DNA of 33,091 nucleotides, taken from an uncultured Bacteroidales bacterium (lineage in GTDB: Bacteria > Bacteroidota > Bacteroidia > Bacteroidales > Muribaculaceae). The notes below the pieces were generated by a model that saw nothing but the letters and a program-made list of their open reading frames with translations, did no database searches and had not been told where the DNA came from. The DNA lies in the NCBI GenBank assembly GCA_902781045.1, contig CACZHT010000048.1, forward strand, positions 1 through 33,091, written 5' to 3'. Positions 9,221 to 18,236 of the stretch are shown here, piece by piece; position 1 is the stretch's first letter; each line of letters begins with the position of its first letter. Both the position numbers and the translations under genes were made by a program.

Positions 9221-11371
9221 ATGAAAAAAATTCTTACGCTTGCTGTTGCAGCCCTGGCGGCTATGACAGCATTCGGCCAGACCAATCTGGCCCTGAACCA
9301 GCCTACCGTCGCCACATCAGGCACCGCAGCAAGCGGCAATGACGGCAACAAAGGCACACGCTGGGAGTCGGCGCAGGGTGTCGACCCACAGATGTGGCAA
9401 GTCGACCTGGGCGAGACACCGGTGGAGTACAACACCGTGGTCATCACCTGGGAGGGTGCCTACGGCAAAACATTCGACATCATCGGTGGCAACACCGTGG
9501 GTGACGACGGCTTTGTCACCGACGGGGTGGTGCTGGCCTCGGTCGAGGGACAGACCCTGAGTGGCTTCCCATACGTGCAGACCGTGTCGCTGGCTCAGAC
9601 GGCCAGCTACCGCTATGTGCAGTTCTTGGGCAAGGAGCGTGGCACGCAATATGGCTACAGCTTCTGGGAGTTTGAGGTCATGAATCTCACCGAGGCTGCC
9701 AAACTCACCACGATGACGCTCACCGCCAGCGGCAATCAGGTGGCCGTGGGCAAGACGGTCAACCTCAGTGTGGCCGGCTTCGACCAGCTGGGCTCGCCCA
9801 TTGAGGTCGGTGACGTGACCTATGAGCTGAGCAATCCCGCCGTGGGCACAGTCGAGAACAATGTGTTCACCGCCACTGCCGCAGGCGAGACCACCATTAA
9901 GGCCATCAGCGGCGATGTCGAGTCTAACGCTGTGACCGTCAAGGTTATCAGCGGCCAGAAGATTGACCTCTTCAACGGCTGGGAGTGGCGCATCTACAAC
10001 CTGGGACTGGCCACCAACAACAGCAAGGTGGGAGCCTTTGATGCCAATGATGCCAGTGTGTGGGACATGCTGGGCAAAACGACTGCGGGCGACGAAGCGA
10101 GCCGCACCTACGATGTGGGCTTCATCGCCGACCTGCGTGGTGTCTATGACCTGACCAACATCTCCATCCACTTTGAGGGCGCATGCTCCGAGGCGTTCAC
10201 CCTGGCCTTTGCCGGCGAGGATGGCGTGTTCGGCGAGACGGTCATGACAGGCGGTGCCCAGGGTATTAACAACCACACCGAGAACTTCGACTGCAGTGCC
10301 TTCACAGGTGTGCGCTATGTCAAGTTCCTCAGCACTAAGGCCGCCACAGAGTGGAGCGTCAAGATCTTTGACTTTGCGGTCTATGGCAACCTGGTGAGCG
10401 AGGTGACCGACACCGAGGCTCCCGTCATCGCCAGTGCCGAGGCAGTGGCCGACGCAGCCACCGAGACCAGCGTCACGCTCAATCTCAACACCACCGACAA
10501 CTCGTCGCGCTATGTGGCCTATGCCATCAACGGCGCTATGTATGCTCTGGGCACCAGCGTGGCCGGGCAGACGGCTCCTGTCGTGGTTGGTGGCCTGAGT
10601 GGCGGCACGCAGTATGACTTCTCAGTGGTGGCCATCGATGCCTTCAACAACCGCTCTGAGGCAGTGACCGTCACCGCCCAGACCATCGGCGATGTGTTTG
10701 AGCTGACCGCCGCTCCTGTGCCCACCCACGACGCAGCCAATGTGGTGTCAATCTACAGCGATGCCTACGAGCCCGCCACAACCTATATCATTGGTTGGTG
10801 GGAACAGGCCACCCAAGTGTCGAATGAGACCATCGATGGCGACCAGATGTATGTGTTCACCAACTTCAACTACCTGGGCTTTGAGTATGGAACCGATGTG
10901 GACCTGAGCCAGATGGAGTATCTGCACGTCGATGTGCTGCCCATGCAGGCGATGAACCTGGGTGTGACCCCCATCATGCGCAACACCACCGGTGCCACCG
11001 AGCAGTCTACACTGGTCGGCGAACTGACTCCTCGCCAGTGGAACAGCATCGACCTGCCGTTGAGCGCGTTCACCAACATGGACTTCACCAGTGGCCAGAG
11101 CTTCCAGTTCAAGTTTGACCGTGGCACGGCAAGCGAAGTGCTCTACATCGACAACCTCTACTTCTGGAAGGAATCGACAGTCACTCCCGTCCGTGGCGAC
11201 GTGTCAGGCGACGGTGTGGTTGATGTGGTCGATGTCAATTCGTTGATCAACATCATGCTGGGCAAGGCAGCAATGACCGACTTTGCCGGCAATGCCGACA
11301 TCACAGGCGATGGATTGATTGACGTGAGTGATGTCAACACCGTGATCAACATCATGTTGGGCAAGATTTAA
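9221..11371 (+). CDS. Secreted multi-domain discoidin/Ig-like/FnIII protein with C-terminal dockerin-like repeats
   Basis: 716 residues from the ATG at 9221, which starts a standard signal peptide (MKKILTLAVAALAAMTAFGQ); a GTG three codons earlier is possible. Domains in order: F5/8 type C (discoidin) about 22-155, opening NLALNQPTVATSG and including WQVDLGE; a bacterial Ig-like Big_2 domain about 160-245; a second discoidin-like domain about 248-395; fibronectin type III about 403-490; a beta-rich carbohydrate-binding-like module about 500-655; and a type I dockerin-like pair at about 660-716. The last has two EF-hand-like loops, GDVSGDGVVDVVDVN and ADITGDGLIDVSDVN, each followed by INIMLGK. 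There is no catalytic domain, so a role in glycan or surface binding is likely. The dockerin may bind an unknown partner or act as a sorting or anchoring tail. Confidence 0.9.
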   Translation: MKKILTLAVAALAAMTAFGQTNLALNQPTVATSGTAASGNDGNKGTRWESAQGVDPQMWQVDLGETPVEYNTVVITWEGAYGKTFDIIGGNTVGDDGFVTDGVVLASVEGQTLSGFPYVQTVSLAQTASYRYVQFLGKERGTQYGYSFWEFEVMNLTEAAKLTTMTLTASGNQVAVGKTVNLSVAGFDQLGSPIEVGDVTYELSNPAVGTVENNVFTATAAGETTIKAISGDVESNAVTVKVISGQKIDLFNGWEWRIYNLGLATNNSKVGAFDANDASVWDMLGKTTAGDEASRTYDVGFIADLRGVYDLTNISIHFEGACSEAFTLAFAGEDGVFGETVMTGGAQGINNHTENFDCSAFTGVRYVKFLSTKAATEWSVKIFDFAVYGNLVSEVTDTEAPVIASAEAVADAATETSVTLNLNTTDNSSRYVAYAINGAMYALGTSVAGQTAPVVVGGLSGGTQYDFSVVAIDAFNNRSEAVTVTAQTIGDVFELTAAPVPTHDAANVVSIYSDAYEPATTYIIGWWEQATQVSNETIDGDQMYVFTNFNYLGFEYGTDVDLSQMEYLHVDVLPMQAMNLGVTPIMRNTTGATEQSTLVGELTPRQWNSIDLPLSAFTNMDFTSGQSFQFKFDRGTASEVLYIDNLYFWKESTVTPVRGDVSGDGVVDVVDVNSLINIMLGKAAMTDFAGNADITGDGLIDVSDVNTVINIMLGKI

Positions 11372-11420
11372 GTCAGTGACTAAAGGGTTGGGGCGGTGAT
11401 TTTCCCCGACCATCATGCAG

Positions 11421-11456
11421 GGGCCTGTGGCAAGATTTTGTCGCAGGCCCTTGTCT
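11421..11456 (+). terminator. Terminator-like hairpin after the dockerin-domain gene
   Basis: GGGCCTGTGGCA (11421-11432) pairs with TGTCGCAGGCCC (11439-11450), 12 pairs including two G-U, with a 6-base loop. The tail TTGTCT is only weakly T-rich, so termination is probable but not textbook. Confidence 0.6.
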
Positions 11457-11515
11457 AAAAATCGTGTGGCACAAAAAAAAATTCAATTCTTAACTCATAA
11501 TTCTTAATTTTGTAT

Positions 11516-11523
11516 TACCTTTG
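11516..11523 (+). promoter_or_regulatory. -7 promoter box TACCTTTG for tRNA-Ser
   Basis: TAnnTTTG match 27 bases before the first base of the tRNA, at the edge of an A/T-rich tract. Confidence 0.65.
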
Positions 11524-11550
11524 CAGCCGATTTGCTGGCAGTGCCACAAT

Positions 11551-11638
11551 GGAGTGATGCTCGAGTGGCTGAAGAGGCACGCCTGGAAAGCGTGTATACG
11601 TCAAAAGCGTATCCCGAGTTCGAATCTCGGTCACTCCG
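11551..11638 (+). tRNA. tRNA-Ser (anticodon GGA)
   Basis: An 88-nt cloverleaf with a long class II variable arm. The acceptor stem pairs GGAGTGA (11551-11557) with TCACTCC (11631-11637), with discriminator G11638. The D stem is CTC/GAG. The anticodon stem CACGC/GCGTG encloses loop CTGGAAA with anticodon GGA at 11585-11587, reading UCC and UCU. The variable arm pairs ATACG with CGTAT. The T arm is CCGAG-TTCGAAT-CTCGG. The 3' CCA is not encoded (GCCC follows), so it must be added enzymatically. It has its own promoter and a strong terminator. Confidence 0.97.
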
Positions 11639-11645
11639 CCCGACT

Positions 11646-11678
11646 GACGCCCCGCGACTGGGGCGTCTCGTTTTTTTT
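11646..11678 (+). terminator. Terminator of tRNA-Ser
   Basis: GACGCCCC (11646-11653) and GGGGCGTC (11660-11667) form a perfect 8-bp stem with a 6-base loop. Eight Ts follow at 11671-11678. Confidence 0.95.
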
Positions 11679-11702
11679 GTCAATGATGTGCCGGATTTTT
11701 AC

Positions 11703-11710
11703 TATCTTTG
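11703..11710 (+). promoter_or_regulatory. -7 promoter box TATCTTTG for mutS
   Basis: TAnnTTTG 24 bases before the mutS ATG. A TTTG at 11676-11679, inside the terminator T-tract of the tRNA, is 23 bases upstream and could serve as the -33 element. Confidence 0.7.
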
Positions 11711-11734
11711 CACTCACAAACTCACAACTGACAC

Positions 11735-14359
11735 ATGGCAAAGGACAACACCATAACGCCGATGATGCGGCAGTTTCTCGAGATGAAGTCTAAGCATCCC
11801 GATGCGATCTTGCTGTTCCGCTGCGGCGACTTCTATGAGACCTATATGCAGGATGCGGTGGTGGCCAGCGAGATACTGGGCATCACACTGACGCGGCGCA
11901 GCAACGGCGCCAGTGGCAACACCGAGATGGCCGGATTTCCGCACCATGCCCTGGACACCTACCTGCCCAAGCTCGTGCGTGCCGGCAAGCGCGTGGCCAT
12001 CTGCGACCAGCTTGAGGACCCCAAGTTGACCAAGAAGCTGGTCAAACGCGGCATCACCGAGCTGGTCACGCCGGGTGTGGTGCTGGGCGGCAACATCCTC
12101 GACCGCAAGGAGAACAACTTCTTGGCCGCGGTGCACTTCGGCAAGGCCAAGCTGGGTGTGGCATTCCTGGACATCAGCACCGGTGAGTTTATGGCAGCAG
12201 AGGGGACCATCGACTATGTCGACAAGTTGCTGGGCAACTTCCAGCCCAAGGAGGTGCTCATCGAGCGCACCCACCGCAAGGACTTCCAGGACGCGGCCAC
12301 AGTGCGCTATCTGACGCAGGAGATGGACGACTGGGTGTTCAACTTCGAGTCGGCCCGCGACCGGTTGCTCAAGCACTTTGAGACCCGATCGCTCAAGGGG
12401 TTCGGCATCGACGCGATGGAATGTGCCATTGTGGCCGCCGGCGCCATCCTCCACTACCTCGACATCACCCAGCACACCCAGCTGGGGCACATCACCACGC
12501 TGTCGCGCATCGAGGCCGAGCGATATGTCAGGCTCGACAAGTTCACCGTGCGCAACCTCGAGCTCATCGCCTCGATGAGTGGCGAGGGCAAGAGCCTGCT
12601 CGATGTCATCGACCAGACGCTCTCGCCCATGGGCGGACGCCTGATGCACCGATGGTTGCAGTTCCCGCTCAAGGATGCCCAGGCCATCGACCGCCGCCTG
12701 GGCGTGGTCGAGCACTTCATGCGCGACATTGAGGGTAGAGAGCTGCTCACGCAGCAGCTGGGGCTCATCGGCGACCTCGAGCGGCTGACCTCCAAGGTGG
12801 CTACCGGACGCATCAATCCGCGCGAGCTGGTGCAGCTCAAGAGTGCTCTGCAGGCCATCGAGCCCATCAAGCAGCTGTGCCAGGCCAGCGACAACGAGCT
12901 GCTGCGCACCATGGGCGACCGGCTCAACCCCTGCCCGGTGTTGAGTCAGCGCATTGCCGACGAGGTCAATCCCGATGCGCCCATACAAGTCAACCGTGGC
13001 AATGTCATCCGCGGTGGTGTGGATGCCCAGCTCGATGAGCTGCGCGACATAGCTCACTCGAGCAAGGACTACCTGATGCGACTGCAGCAGCGCGAGAGCG
13101 AGCGCACAGGCATCCCCAGCCTCAAGATTGGCTACAACAATGTGTTCGGCTACTACATTGAGGTGCGCAACACTCACAAGGACAAGGTGCCCGGCGACTG
13201 GGTGCGCAAGCAGACACTGGTGCAGGCCGAGCGATACATCACACAGGAGCTCAAGCAATATGAGGAGAAGATTCTCGGTGCCGAGGAGAAAATCCTCGTC
13301 ATCGAGGCCGACTTGTTCAACAAGCTGGTGATGACCGCCGCCGACTATATTCCGGCCATTCAGACCGACTGCGGCATCATCGCCCAGCTCGACTGCCTGT
13401 GCTCGTTCACTCGTGTCTCGCTGGCCAATCACTACAACCGCCCGGTGGTCGACGACTCGCTCGACATCGACATTGTGGCCGGTCGTCACCCGGTCATCGA
13501 GCAGCAGTTGCCCGTGGGCGAGCAGTATGTGCCCAACGATGTGCAACTGAGCAACGACGGGCAGCAAATCATGGTCATCACCGGACCCAATATGGCCGGT
13601 AAGAGCGCACTGCTGCGGCAGACGGCACTCATCGTCATCATGGCGCAGATGGGATGCTTCGTGCCCGCACAGCGAGCGAGCATCGGCGTGGTCGACAAGG
13701 TGTTCACCCGGGTCGGCGCCAGCGACAACATCTCGCAGGGCGAGAGCACGTTCATGGTCGAGATGACCGAGGCAGCCAGCATCCTCAACAACCTGAGCGA
13801 GCGCTCGCTGGTGCTGTTCGATGAGCTGGGGCGCGGCACCAGCACCTACGACGGAATCAGCATCGCGTGGGCTATCGTCGAGCACATCCATGAGCACCAG
13901 GCTAAGCCCAAGACGCTGTTTGCCACCCACTACCACGAGCTCAATGAGATGGAGCGCTCGTTCAAGCGCATTGTCAACTACAACGTCACCGTGCGCGAGG
14001 TGCAGGGCAAGGTCGTGTTCCTGCGCAAGCTGGTCAAGGGAGGCAGCGAACACAGTTTCGGAATCCATGTGGCCAAGCTCGCCGGCATGCCTCCCAGCAT
14101 CGTCAACCGTGCCGGCGAGGTGTTGCGCCAGCTGGAGCAGGCCAACCGCGACACCGACCGCGAGGTCACCCGCAATCTGGGCGATGTGGCCACCAGCCGC
14201 AGTGGCTACCAGTTGAGCATCTTCCAGCTCGACGACCCCGTGCTGGAGCAGGTGCGCGACGAGATTCTGCACATCGACATCAACAACCTCACGCCCATGC
14301 AGGCACTGACCAAGCTGCACGACATCAAGACCATCCTCACCGGCAAGCAGTCGAGCTAG
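11735..14359 (+). CDS. mutS: DNA mismatch repair protein MutS
   Basis: 874 residues, the usual MutS1 length. The mismatch-reading Phe-x-Glu is at Phe33-Tyr34-Glu35 ([10 protein letters not shown]). Connector, core/lever and clamp domains occupy about 130-560. The ATPase has Walker A GPNMAGKS at 617-624, Walker [17 protein letters not shown] (Asp696, Glu697) and the switch histidine in FATHYHEL. The C-terminus keeps a helix-turn-helix dimerisation region. It recognises base mismatches and small loops in the cytoplasm and recruits MutL. The start is fixed by [14 protein letters not shown], 24 bases after the promoter. It appears monocistronic. A perfect 37-bp inverted repeat begins 8 bases after the stop and may end its transcript. 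Confidence 0.98.
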   Translation: MAKDNTITPMMRQFLEMKSKHPDAILLFRCGDFYETYMQDAVVASEILGITLTRRSNGASGNTEMAGFPHHALDTYLPKLVRAGKRVAICDQLEDPKLTKKLVKRGITELVTPGVVLGGNILDRKENNFLAAVHFGKAKLGVAFLDISTGEFMAAEGTIDYVDKLLGNFQPKEVLIERTHRKDFQDAATVRYLTQEMDDWVFNFESARDRLLKHFETRSLKGFGIDAMECAIVAAGAILHYLDITQHTQLGHITTLSRIEAERYVRLDKFTVRNLELIASMSGEGKSLLDVIDQTLSPMGGRLMHRWLQFPLKDAQAIDRRLGVVEHFMRDIEGRELLTQQLGLIGDLERLTSKVATGRINPRELVQLKSALQAIEPIKQLCQASDNELLRTMGDRLNPCPVLSQRIADEVNPDAPIQVNRGNVIRGGVDAQLDELRDIAHSSKDYLMRLQQRESERTGIPSLKIGYNNVFGYYIEVRNTHKDKVPGDWVRKQTLVQAERYITQELKQYEEKILGAEEKILVIEADLFNKLVMTAADYIPAIQTDCGIIAQLDCLCSFTRVSLANHYNRPVVDDSLDIDIVAGRHPVIEQQLPVGEQYVPNDVQLSNDGQQIMVITGPNMAGKSALLRQTALIVIMAQMGCFVPAQRASIGVVDKVFTRVGASDNISQGESTFMVEMTEAASILNNLSERSLVLFDELGRGTSTYDGISIAWAIVEHIHEHQAKPKTLFATHYHELNEMERSFKRIVNYNVTVREVQGKVVFLRKLVKGGSEHSFGIHVAKLAGMPPSIVNRAGEVLRQLEQANRDTDREVTRNLGDVATSRSGYQLSIFQLDDPVLEQVRDEILHIDINNLTPMQALTKLHDIKTILTGKQSS

Positions 14360-14366
14360 TTTCGGG

Positions 14367-14441
14367 AAAATGATACAAAACAGAACCGTCCCCGATTGTA
14401 TCATTGATACAATCGGGGACGGTTCTGTTTTGTATCATTTT
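14367..14441. repeat. Perfect 37-bp inverted repeat containing GGGGACGGTTCT
   Basis: 14367-14403 is the exact reverse complement of 14405-14441, with the single base T14404 at the centre. The half-site GGGGACGGTTCTGTTTT lies at 14415-14431. The same core, GGGGACGGTTCT, recurs at 21131-21142. The outer arms end AAAATGATAC and GTATCATTTT. Transcribed, it would form a very stable hairpin ending in UUUU and could end the mutS mRNA. As DNA it could extrude as a cruciform. GGGGACGGTTC-type palindromes occur between genes in many phyla; a link to REP-associated (Y1) transposases is from memory. Confidence 0.95.
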
Positions 14442-14506
14442 GGGCTTCGGGGGCTGGCGGATGGTGCGACTGGAGCATGGGGTGGCGGGCTGTGAGACTG
14501 GGGCAG

Positions 14507-14514
14507 TAGCTTTG
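14507..14514 (+). promoter_or_regulatory. -7 promoter box TAGCTTTG for the M15 peptidase
   Basis: TAnnTTTG match 25 bases before the ATG at 14539, followed by an A/T-rich leader. Confidence 0.6.
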
Positions 14515-14538
14515 CGGCAAAAAAACTTTTTTGTTGCT

Positions 14539-14937
14539 ATGCAGTATTTCACCATTCCTGAACTCACCCGCTCGGCAACCGCCCGGCGGCTGGGCATCGA
14601 CAACACTCCACCGGCCAGCGCCATAGCGGCGTTGAGCCGTCTGGTCGATGCGGTGCTCGACCCCTTGCGCGAGGCTTGGGGTGCTCCCCTGACAGTGAAC
14701 AGTGGCTACCGCAGCCCGGCGCTGAACCGAGCCGTTGGTGGCGTGCCCCACAGCCAGCACCTGCTGGGCGAAGCCGCCGACATCACCACCGGGTCGCGCC
14801 ACGGCAACCGCCGGCTGTGGCAGCTGCTGCGCCGGCTCGACCTGCCGGTGGATCAAGCCATCAACGAGCATGGCTATCAGTGGCTTCACATCTCGTATGG
14901 TCCTCGCCACCGCCGCCAGTATCTGACGGTCGGCTAG
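14539..14937 (+). CDS. M15A-type D-Ala-D-Ala peptidase, phage-lysin-like
   Basis: 132 residues from the ATG at 14539, chosen because a promoter lies just upstream and the frame before it runs through the palindrome. The Peptidase_M15_3 pattern is complete: SGYRSP at 55-60, zinc ligands His74 and Asp81 in HLLGEAADI, catalytic-region residues about 106-112, and the third ligand His117 in WLHISYG. These small enzymes cut the peptide stems of peptidoglycan, and in Bacteroidales they are frequent as prophage lysins. There is no signal peptide, which fits a lysin that relies on a holin, but no holin is visible. The phage portal-like gene starts 93 bases downstream in the same direction. Function is well supported; phage origin is inferred from the neighbour. 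Confidence 0.9.
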   Translation: MQYFTIPELTRSATARRLGIDNTPPASAIAALSRLVDAVLDPLREAWGAPLTVNSGYRSPALNRAVGGVPHSQHLLGEAADITTGSRHGNRRLWQLLRRLDLPVDQAINEHGYQWLHISYGPRHRRQYLTVG

Positions 14938-14983
14938 GCCGGGCCACAGCATGGCGTCCTGCCCAGAGCATGTCGGCCTATCG

Positions 14984-14998
14984 CGAGACGCAGTCTCG
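14984..14998 (+). other. Short triloop hairpin
   Basis: CGAGAC (14984-14989) and GTCTCG (14993-14998) form a perfect 6-bp stem with the three-base loop GCA, between the M15 and portal-like genes. There is no T-tract, so it is not a classical terminator. Confidence 0.6.
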
Positions 14999-15030
14999 GA
15001 CAGTGTAAGAACAAATATCAATTAAATCTA

Positions 15031-16434
15031 ATGATGGAAAACAACCTGAAAGTCCTGCTGGACGCGTATCATGCTTGGATGCGCTGTGCCAGCCTGCGGG
15101 CAAGCCGTGCCCGCAACAAGCGGTTCACCTATGGTGACCAGTGGCTCGACACCTTTACTGACCGCGATGGCGACACGCTCACCGACGGCCAGCGCATGGT
15201 GCTCCGTGGCACACAACCGCTGACCAACAACTTGCTGCGGCAACTGGTGCGCACTGTGGTGGGGCGTTATCGCTCGCAAGTGATTGATGCCGCCTCTCCT
15301 GCCGACAAGCGCTTGTCGCAGACGGTCGAACGTCTGCAACTCGACGAGCTGGACAGCCGTGCGCTGGAGGAGTTTCTCATTTCGGGCTGCGCAGTGCAGC
15401 GTGTCGAGCGGGTCACGGTGCTGGGCAAGCCACAATGGCAGGTAGACAATGTCAATGTCAACCAGTTCTTTATTGATTCGGTGCTGGACCCGCGTGGTCG
15501 CGACTGTCGGCTGGTGGGGCAGCTGCACGATCTGACTGTGGCCGAGTTGCTGCGTCGTGTGGCTGGCGGGTCGCGGCGCCGCGCGCAGTGGGTGCGCCGG
15601 CTCTACAGCGAGCAGGTGAGCCAGCGCATAGCGCAGCTGGCGACGAGCATCGGAGCCGATGCCATGTCGGGGACAGCCTTCTGGCAGGCCGGCGGGGCAC
15701 GCTGTCGTGCCATCGAGGTGTGGACGCTCGAGAGCCGCGAGGTGCTGGTGTGCCACAACCGCCGGACGGCGTCGCTGACTGTGGTGCCGCTGTCGCAGTC
15801 GCGTGAGGTCAAGCGCATGCGCCAGGACCCGGATGTGGCCACCCGCTGGGATGTGGAGTGCCGCTGGCACTGTCGCTGGTTCTCGCCCATGGGCGACCTG
15901 CTGTTGCACAGCGAGGCATCGCAGTCGCCTGGACAGCACCCGTTTGTCACCAAGTTCTATCCGCTCATCGATGGCGAGGTACACTCGTTTGTCGAGGGGG
16001 CAATCGACCAGCAGAAGCAGGTCAACCGGCTCATCACCATGGTCAACCACATCATGGAGGCCAGTGCCAAGGGTGTGCTGCTCTTTCCCGAGACCGCTCT
16101 GCCCGATGGCTTCACCTGGCGTGATGTGCGCCGCGCGTGGAGCAATGCCGGGGGCCTACTGCCCTACGACCCGCGCGAGAGTGACGCGCGGCCCGAGCAG
16201 ATAGTCACCAACACGGGCGATGCCGGGGCGTATGAAATGATTGAATTGCAGATGCGCCTGCTCGAGCAGGTGAGCGGTGTCAGCGGAGCCATGCAGGGTC
16301 ACTCGGGTCTGGGCGGCAATTCGGCCTCGCTCTATGAGCTGCAGTCGCAGAATGCGGTGATAGCCCTGACCGACCTCTTCGACACGTTCACCGCGTTCCG
16401 CACCCGTCGCAATCAGCTCTTGATGGCGGTGTAG
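15031..16434 (+). CDS. Phage portal-like protein
   Basis: 467 residues. It resembles the P22-type portal proteins of Bacteroidales prophages. Near the start NKRFTYGDQW is followed by QPLTNNLLRQLVRTVVGRYRS; then come LDELDSRALEEFLISGCAVQ and NVNQFFIDSVLDPRGRDC. The later part has FVEGAIDQQKQVNRLITMVN and a Gln/Glu-rich helix LRLLEQVSGVSGAMQGH. Portals form the dodecameric ring through which DNA enters the capsid. No terminase, capsid or tail genes are present, only the M15 gene upstream. The reading frame is intact and codon use is like the host genes, so it may be an old or domesticated relic. The last eight codons overlap the 3' end of ubiE on the other strand, so its native C-terminus may have been replaced. 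Confidence 0.7.
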   Translation: MMENNLKVLLDAYHAWMRCASLRASRARNKRFTYGDQWLDTFTDRDGDTLTDGQRMVLRGTQPLTNNLLRQLVRTVVGRYRSQVIDAASPADKRLSQTVERLQLDELDSRALEEFLISGCAVQRVERVTVLGKPQWQVDNVNVNQFFIDSVLDPRGRDCRLVGQLHDLTVAELLRRVAGGSRRRAQWVRRLYSEQVSQRIAQLATSIGADAMSGTAFWQAGGARCRAIEVWTLESREVLVCHNRRTASLTVVPLSQSREVKRMRQDPDVATRWDVECRWHCRWFSPMGDLLLHSEASQSPGQHPFVTKFYPLIDGEVHSFVEGAIDQQKQVNRLITMVNHIMEASAKGVLLFPETALPDGFTWRDVRRAWSNAGGLLPYDPRESDARPEQIVTNTGDAGAYEMIELQMRLLEQVSGVSGAMQGHSGLGGNSASLYELQSQNAVIALTDLFDTFTAFRTRRNQLLMAV

Positions 16435-17165
16435 ACGGTGCAAGTGCCCAGGGTCAGTGTTCTGGCCTGGCAGCGGGTGAATCCAGCTTGTCGCATCAAC
16501 TGCAGCATCTCCTGGCCTTGTGGCACAGCGGCGATGCTCTGTGGCAGGTAGCGGTAAGCACTCTTGTCGCCACTCTTGAGTGTGCCCATCCATGGGATGA
16601 TGTGCAGTGTATAGAGGTCATAGAACCAGCGGATGAGCCGGTTCTGGGGTGTGGACAGCTCCAGCACGCACAGCATGCCGCCCGTGCGCAGCACACGGTG
16701 CATCTGGCTGTAGCCGATGTTGAGATGCTCGAAGTTGCGCACCCCGAAAGCCACAGTCACCGCGTCGAACAGCCCGTCACGATAGGGCAAGGACAGACAA
16801 TCGCCCTGCTCAAACGTGATGTCTCCGGCCAGTCCCTTGTCGGTCACTTTGCGCATGGCCACGTCGAGCATTCCCTGGCTCAAGTCAATGCCCGTGATGT
16901 GGACAGGCGACAGCCGGTCGTGCAGCAGCAGCGCAAAGTCGCCCGTGCCCGTGGCCACGTCCAGCAAGCTGGGCGTGGCCACGTTGCGCAGATGCCGCTT
17001 GACGCGGTTGACGGCCACACGGCGCCACCATCGGTCTATGCCCAGGGTCATGGCGCGGTTCATGAAGTCGTAGGCAGGAGCAATCGCGTCGAACATGTCG
17101 CGCACCTGCTCGGTCTTGCTGCCCTGTGGCTGATAGGGCTTGATGTGCTCAACCTCTTGCACCAT
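16413..17165 (-). CDS. ubiE: Demethylmenaquinone methyltransferase (UbiE/MenG)
   Basis: 250 residues from the ATG at 17165 (MVQEVEHIKPYQ). A longer start is rejected because the extra residues read across the purC stop. Class I SAM-dependent methyltransferase: motif I LLDVATGTGDFAL at 67-79, the post-I acidic GIDLSQGM, then GDCLSLPYRDGLFDAV and the UbiE signature VAFGVRNF. The family-typical end IPWMGTLKSGDKSAYRYLPQSI is present. It methylates demethylmenaquinone to menaquinone, the electron carrier of anaerobic respiration, at the membrane face. It starts 8 bases after the purC stop and is surely co-transcribed. I recall aroE often following in this cluster in other Bacteroidales; here the portal-like gene converges on it and overlaps its last 22 bases. 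Confidence 0.95.
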   Translation of the reverse strand: MVQEVEHIKPYQPQGSKTEQVRDMFDAIAPAYDFMNRAMTLGIDRWWRRVAVNRVKRHLRNVATPSLLDVATGTGDFALLLHDRLSPVHITGIDLSQGMLDVAMRKVTDKGLAGDITFEQGDCLSLPYRDGLFDAVTVAFGVRNFEHLNIGYSQMHRVLRTGGMLCVLELSTPQNRLIRWFYDLYTLHIIPWMGTLKSGDKSAYRYLPQSIAAVPQGQEMLQLMRQAGFTRCQARTLTLGTCTVYTAIKS

Positions 17166-17173
17166 CGATAGTG

Positions 17174-18118
17174 TTAGGCGTTGTCTTTGAGCCACCGGTT
17201 GACATTGCGCTCGATGCGTGCGGCCAGGTCAGTGTCGGTGGCCGGCTCAAACGGGGTGCCTGTGATTTCCTCATACAGCTCGATGTAGCGGTCAGCCACG
17301 CTCTGGCAGTAGTCGTCGGTCATCTCGGGCACTTGCTGGCCGGGCTTGCCCATGAAGTCGTGGTCGATGAGCCACTGCCGCACAAACTCCTTGCTGAGCT
17401 GCCGCTGGGGCTCGCCCTTGGCAAAACGGTCCTCGTAACCCTCGGCATAGAAGTATCGGCTTGAGTCGGGCGTGTGGATTTCGTCCATGAGGATGACCTG
17501 TCCGTCACGCTTGCCAAACTCATACTTGGTGTCGACCAGAATCAGGCCCTTTCCGGCGGCAATCTCTGTGCCTCGTGCAAACAGTGCTCGTGTGTACTGC
17601 TCCATGACGGCATAGTCCTGCTCGCTGACGATGCCCTGTGCGATGATTTCCTCGCGCGAGATGTTCTCGTCATGTCCCTGCTCGGCCTTGGTGGTGGGTG
17701 TGATGATGGGCTCGGGGAAGCGCTCGTTCTCGCGCATGCCGTCGGGCAGTGGCACACCGCACAGCAGGCGGCAGCCGTTCTTGTACTCGCGCCATGCACT
17801 GCCTGTGAGGTAGCCACGGATGATCATCTCGACGGCAAAGCCCTCGCAACGCTTGCCCACGGTCACCATCGGGTCGGGTGTGGCCAGCTTCCAGTTGGGC
17901 ACGATGTCGGCGGTGGCATCCAGGAATCCTGCGGCAATCTGGTTGAGTACCTGTCCCTTGCCGGGGATGCCCTTGGGCAGGATGACATCAAATGCGCTGA
18001 TGCGGTCGGTGGCGACCATCACCAGCAGGTCATCGTTGATGTTATACACGTCGCGCACCTTGCCATGGTACACGCTTTTCTGTCCCGGAAAATTAAAATC
18101 AGTCTTTGTCAGTGTCAT
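17174..18118 (-). CDS. purC: SAICAR synthase (PurC)
   Basis: 314 residues, the long form found in Bacteroidetes. The start at 18118 ([12 protein letters not shown]) fits the promoter at 18145-18176; an earlier in-frame start would lie inside the promoter. Signature blocks: GKVRDVY at 19-25 (nucleotide-binding loop), [20 protein letters not shown], and LVDTKYEFG followed by [14 protein letters not shown]. It joins aspartate to CAIR with ATP to give SAICAR, a late step of purine synthesis in the cytoplasm. It is the first gene of a purC-ubiE operon and divergent from the beta-lactamase-like gene. No purine riboswitch or other leader structure is visible in the short 5' leader (about 20 bases). 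Confidence 0.97.
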   Translation of the reverse strand: MTLTKTDFNFPGQKSVYHGKVRDVYNINDDLLVMVATDRISAFDVILPKGIPGKGQVLNQIAAGFLDATADIVPNWKLATPDPMVTVGKRCEGFAVEMIIRGYLTGSAWREYKNGCRLLCGVPLPDGMRENERFPEPIITPTTKAEQGHDENISREEIIAQGIVSEQDYAVMEQYTRALFARGTEIAAGKGLILVDTKYEFGKRDGQVILMDEIHTPDSSRYFYAEGYEDRFAKGEPQRQLSKEFVRQWLIDHDFMGKPGQQVPEMTDDYCQSVADRYIELYEEITGTPFEPATDTDLAARIERNVNRWLKDNA

Positions 18119-18144
18119 GTCAGTGTTTGCCTTGAATTTTGCCG

Positions 18145-18176
18145 CAAAATTAGCTAAAATTGGTCTCTCTGCCAAA
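18145..18176 (-). promoter_or_regulatory. Promoter of purC-ubiE (TTTG-N20-TAATTTTG)
   Basis: On the minus strand TTTG at 18173-18176 is followed after 20 bases by TAATTTTG at 18145-18152, 26 bases before the purC start. Confidence 0.8.
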
Positions 18177-18182
18177 AAATAC

Positions 18183-18213
18183 TTGCCCAGTTGTGCACAA
18201 AGCTGTAATTTTG
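18183..18213 (+). promoter_or_regulatory. Promoter of the serine hydrolase (TTG-N20-TAATTTTG)
   Basis: TTG at 18183-18185, 20 bases, TAATTTTG at 18206-18213, and the ATG at 18237. Its -33 element begins 7 bases from that of the divergent purC promoter. Confidence 0.8.
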
Positions 18214-18236
18214 CACAGCATCAATAATTGAATGAC

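Noticed and set aside
11521..11793. Short protein frames across the tRNA region
   Set aside because: They overlap a complete tRNA-Ser, its terminator and the mutS promoter.
11714..14404. Uninterrupted minus-strand reading frame of 896 codons covering all of mutS
   Set aside because: It mirrors mutS, is low in aromatic and lysine residues and has no recognisable domain. Long antisense frames arise from strong G/C preference in third codon positions.
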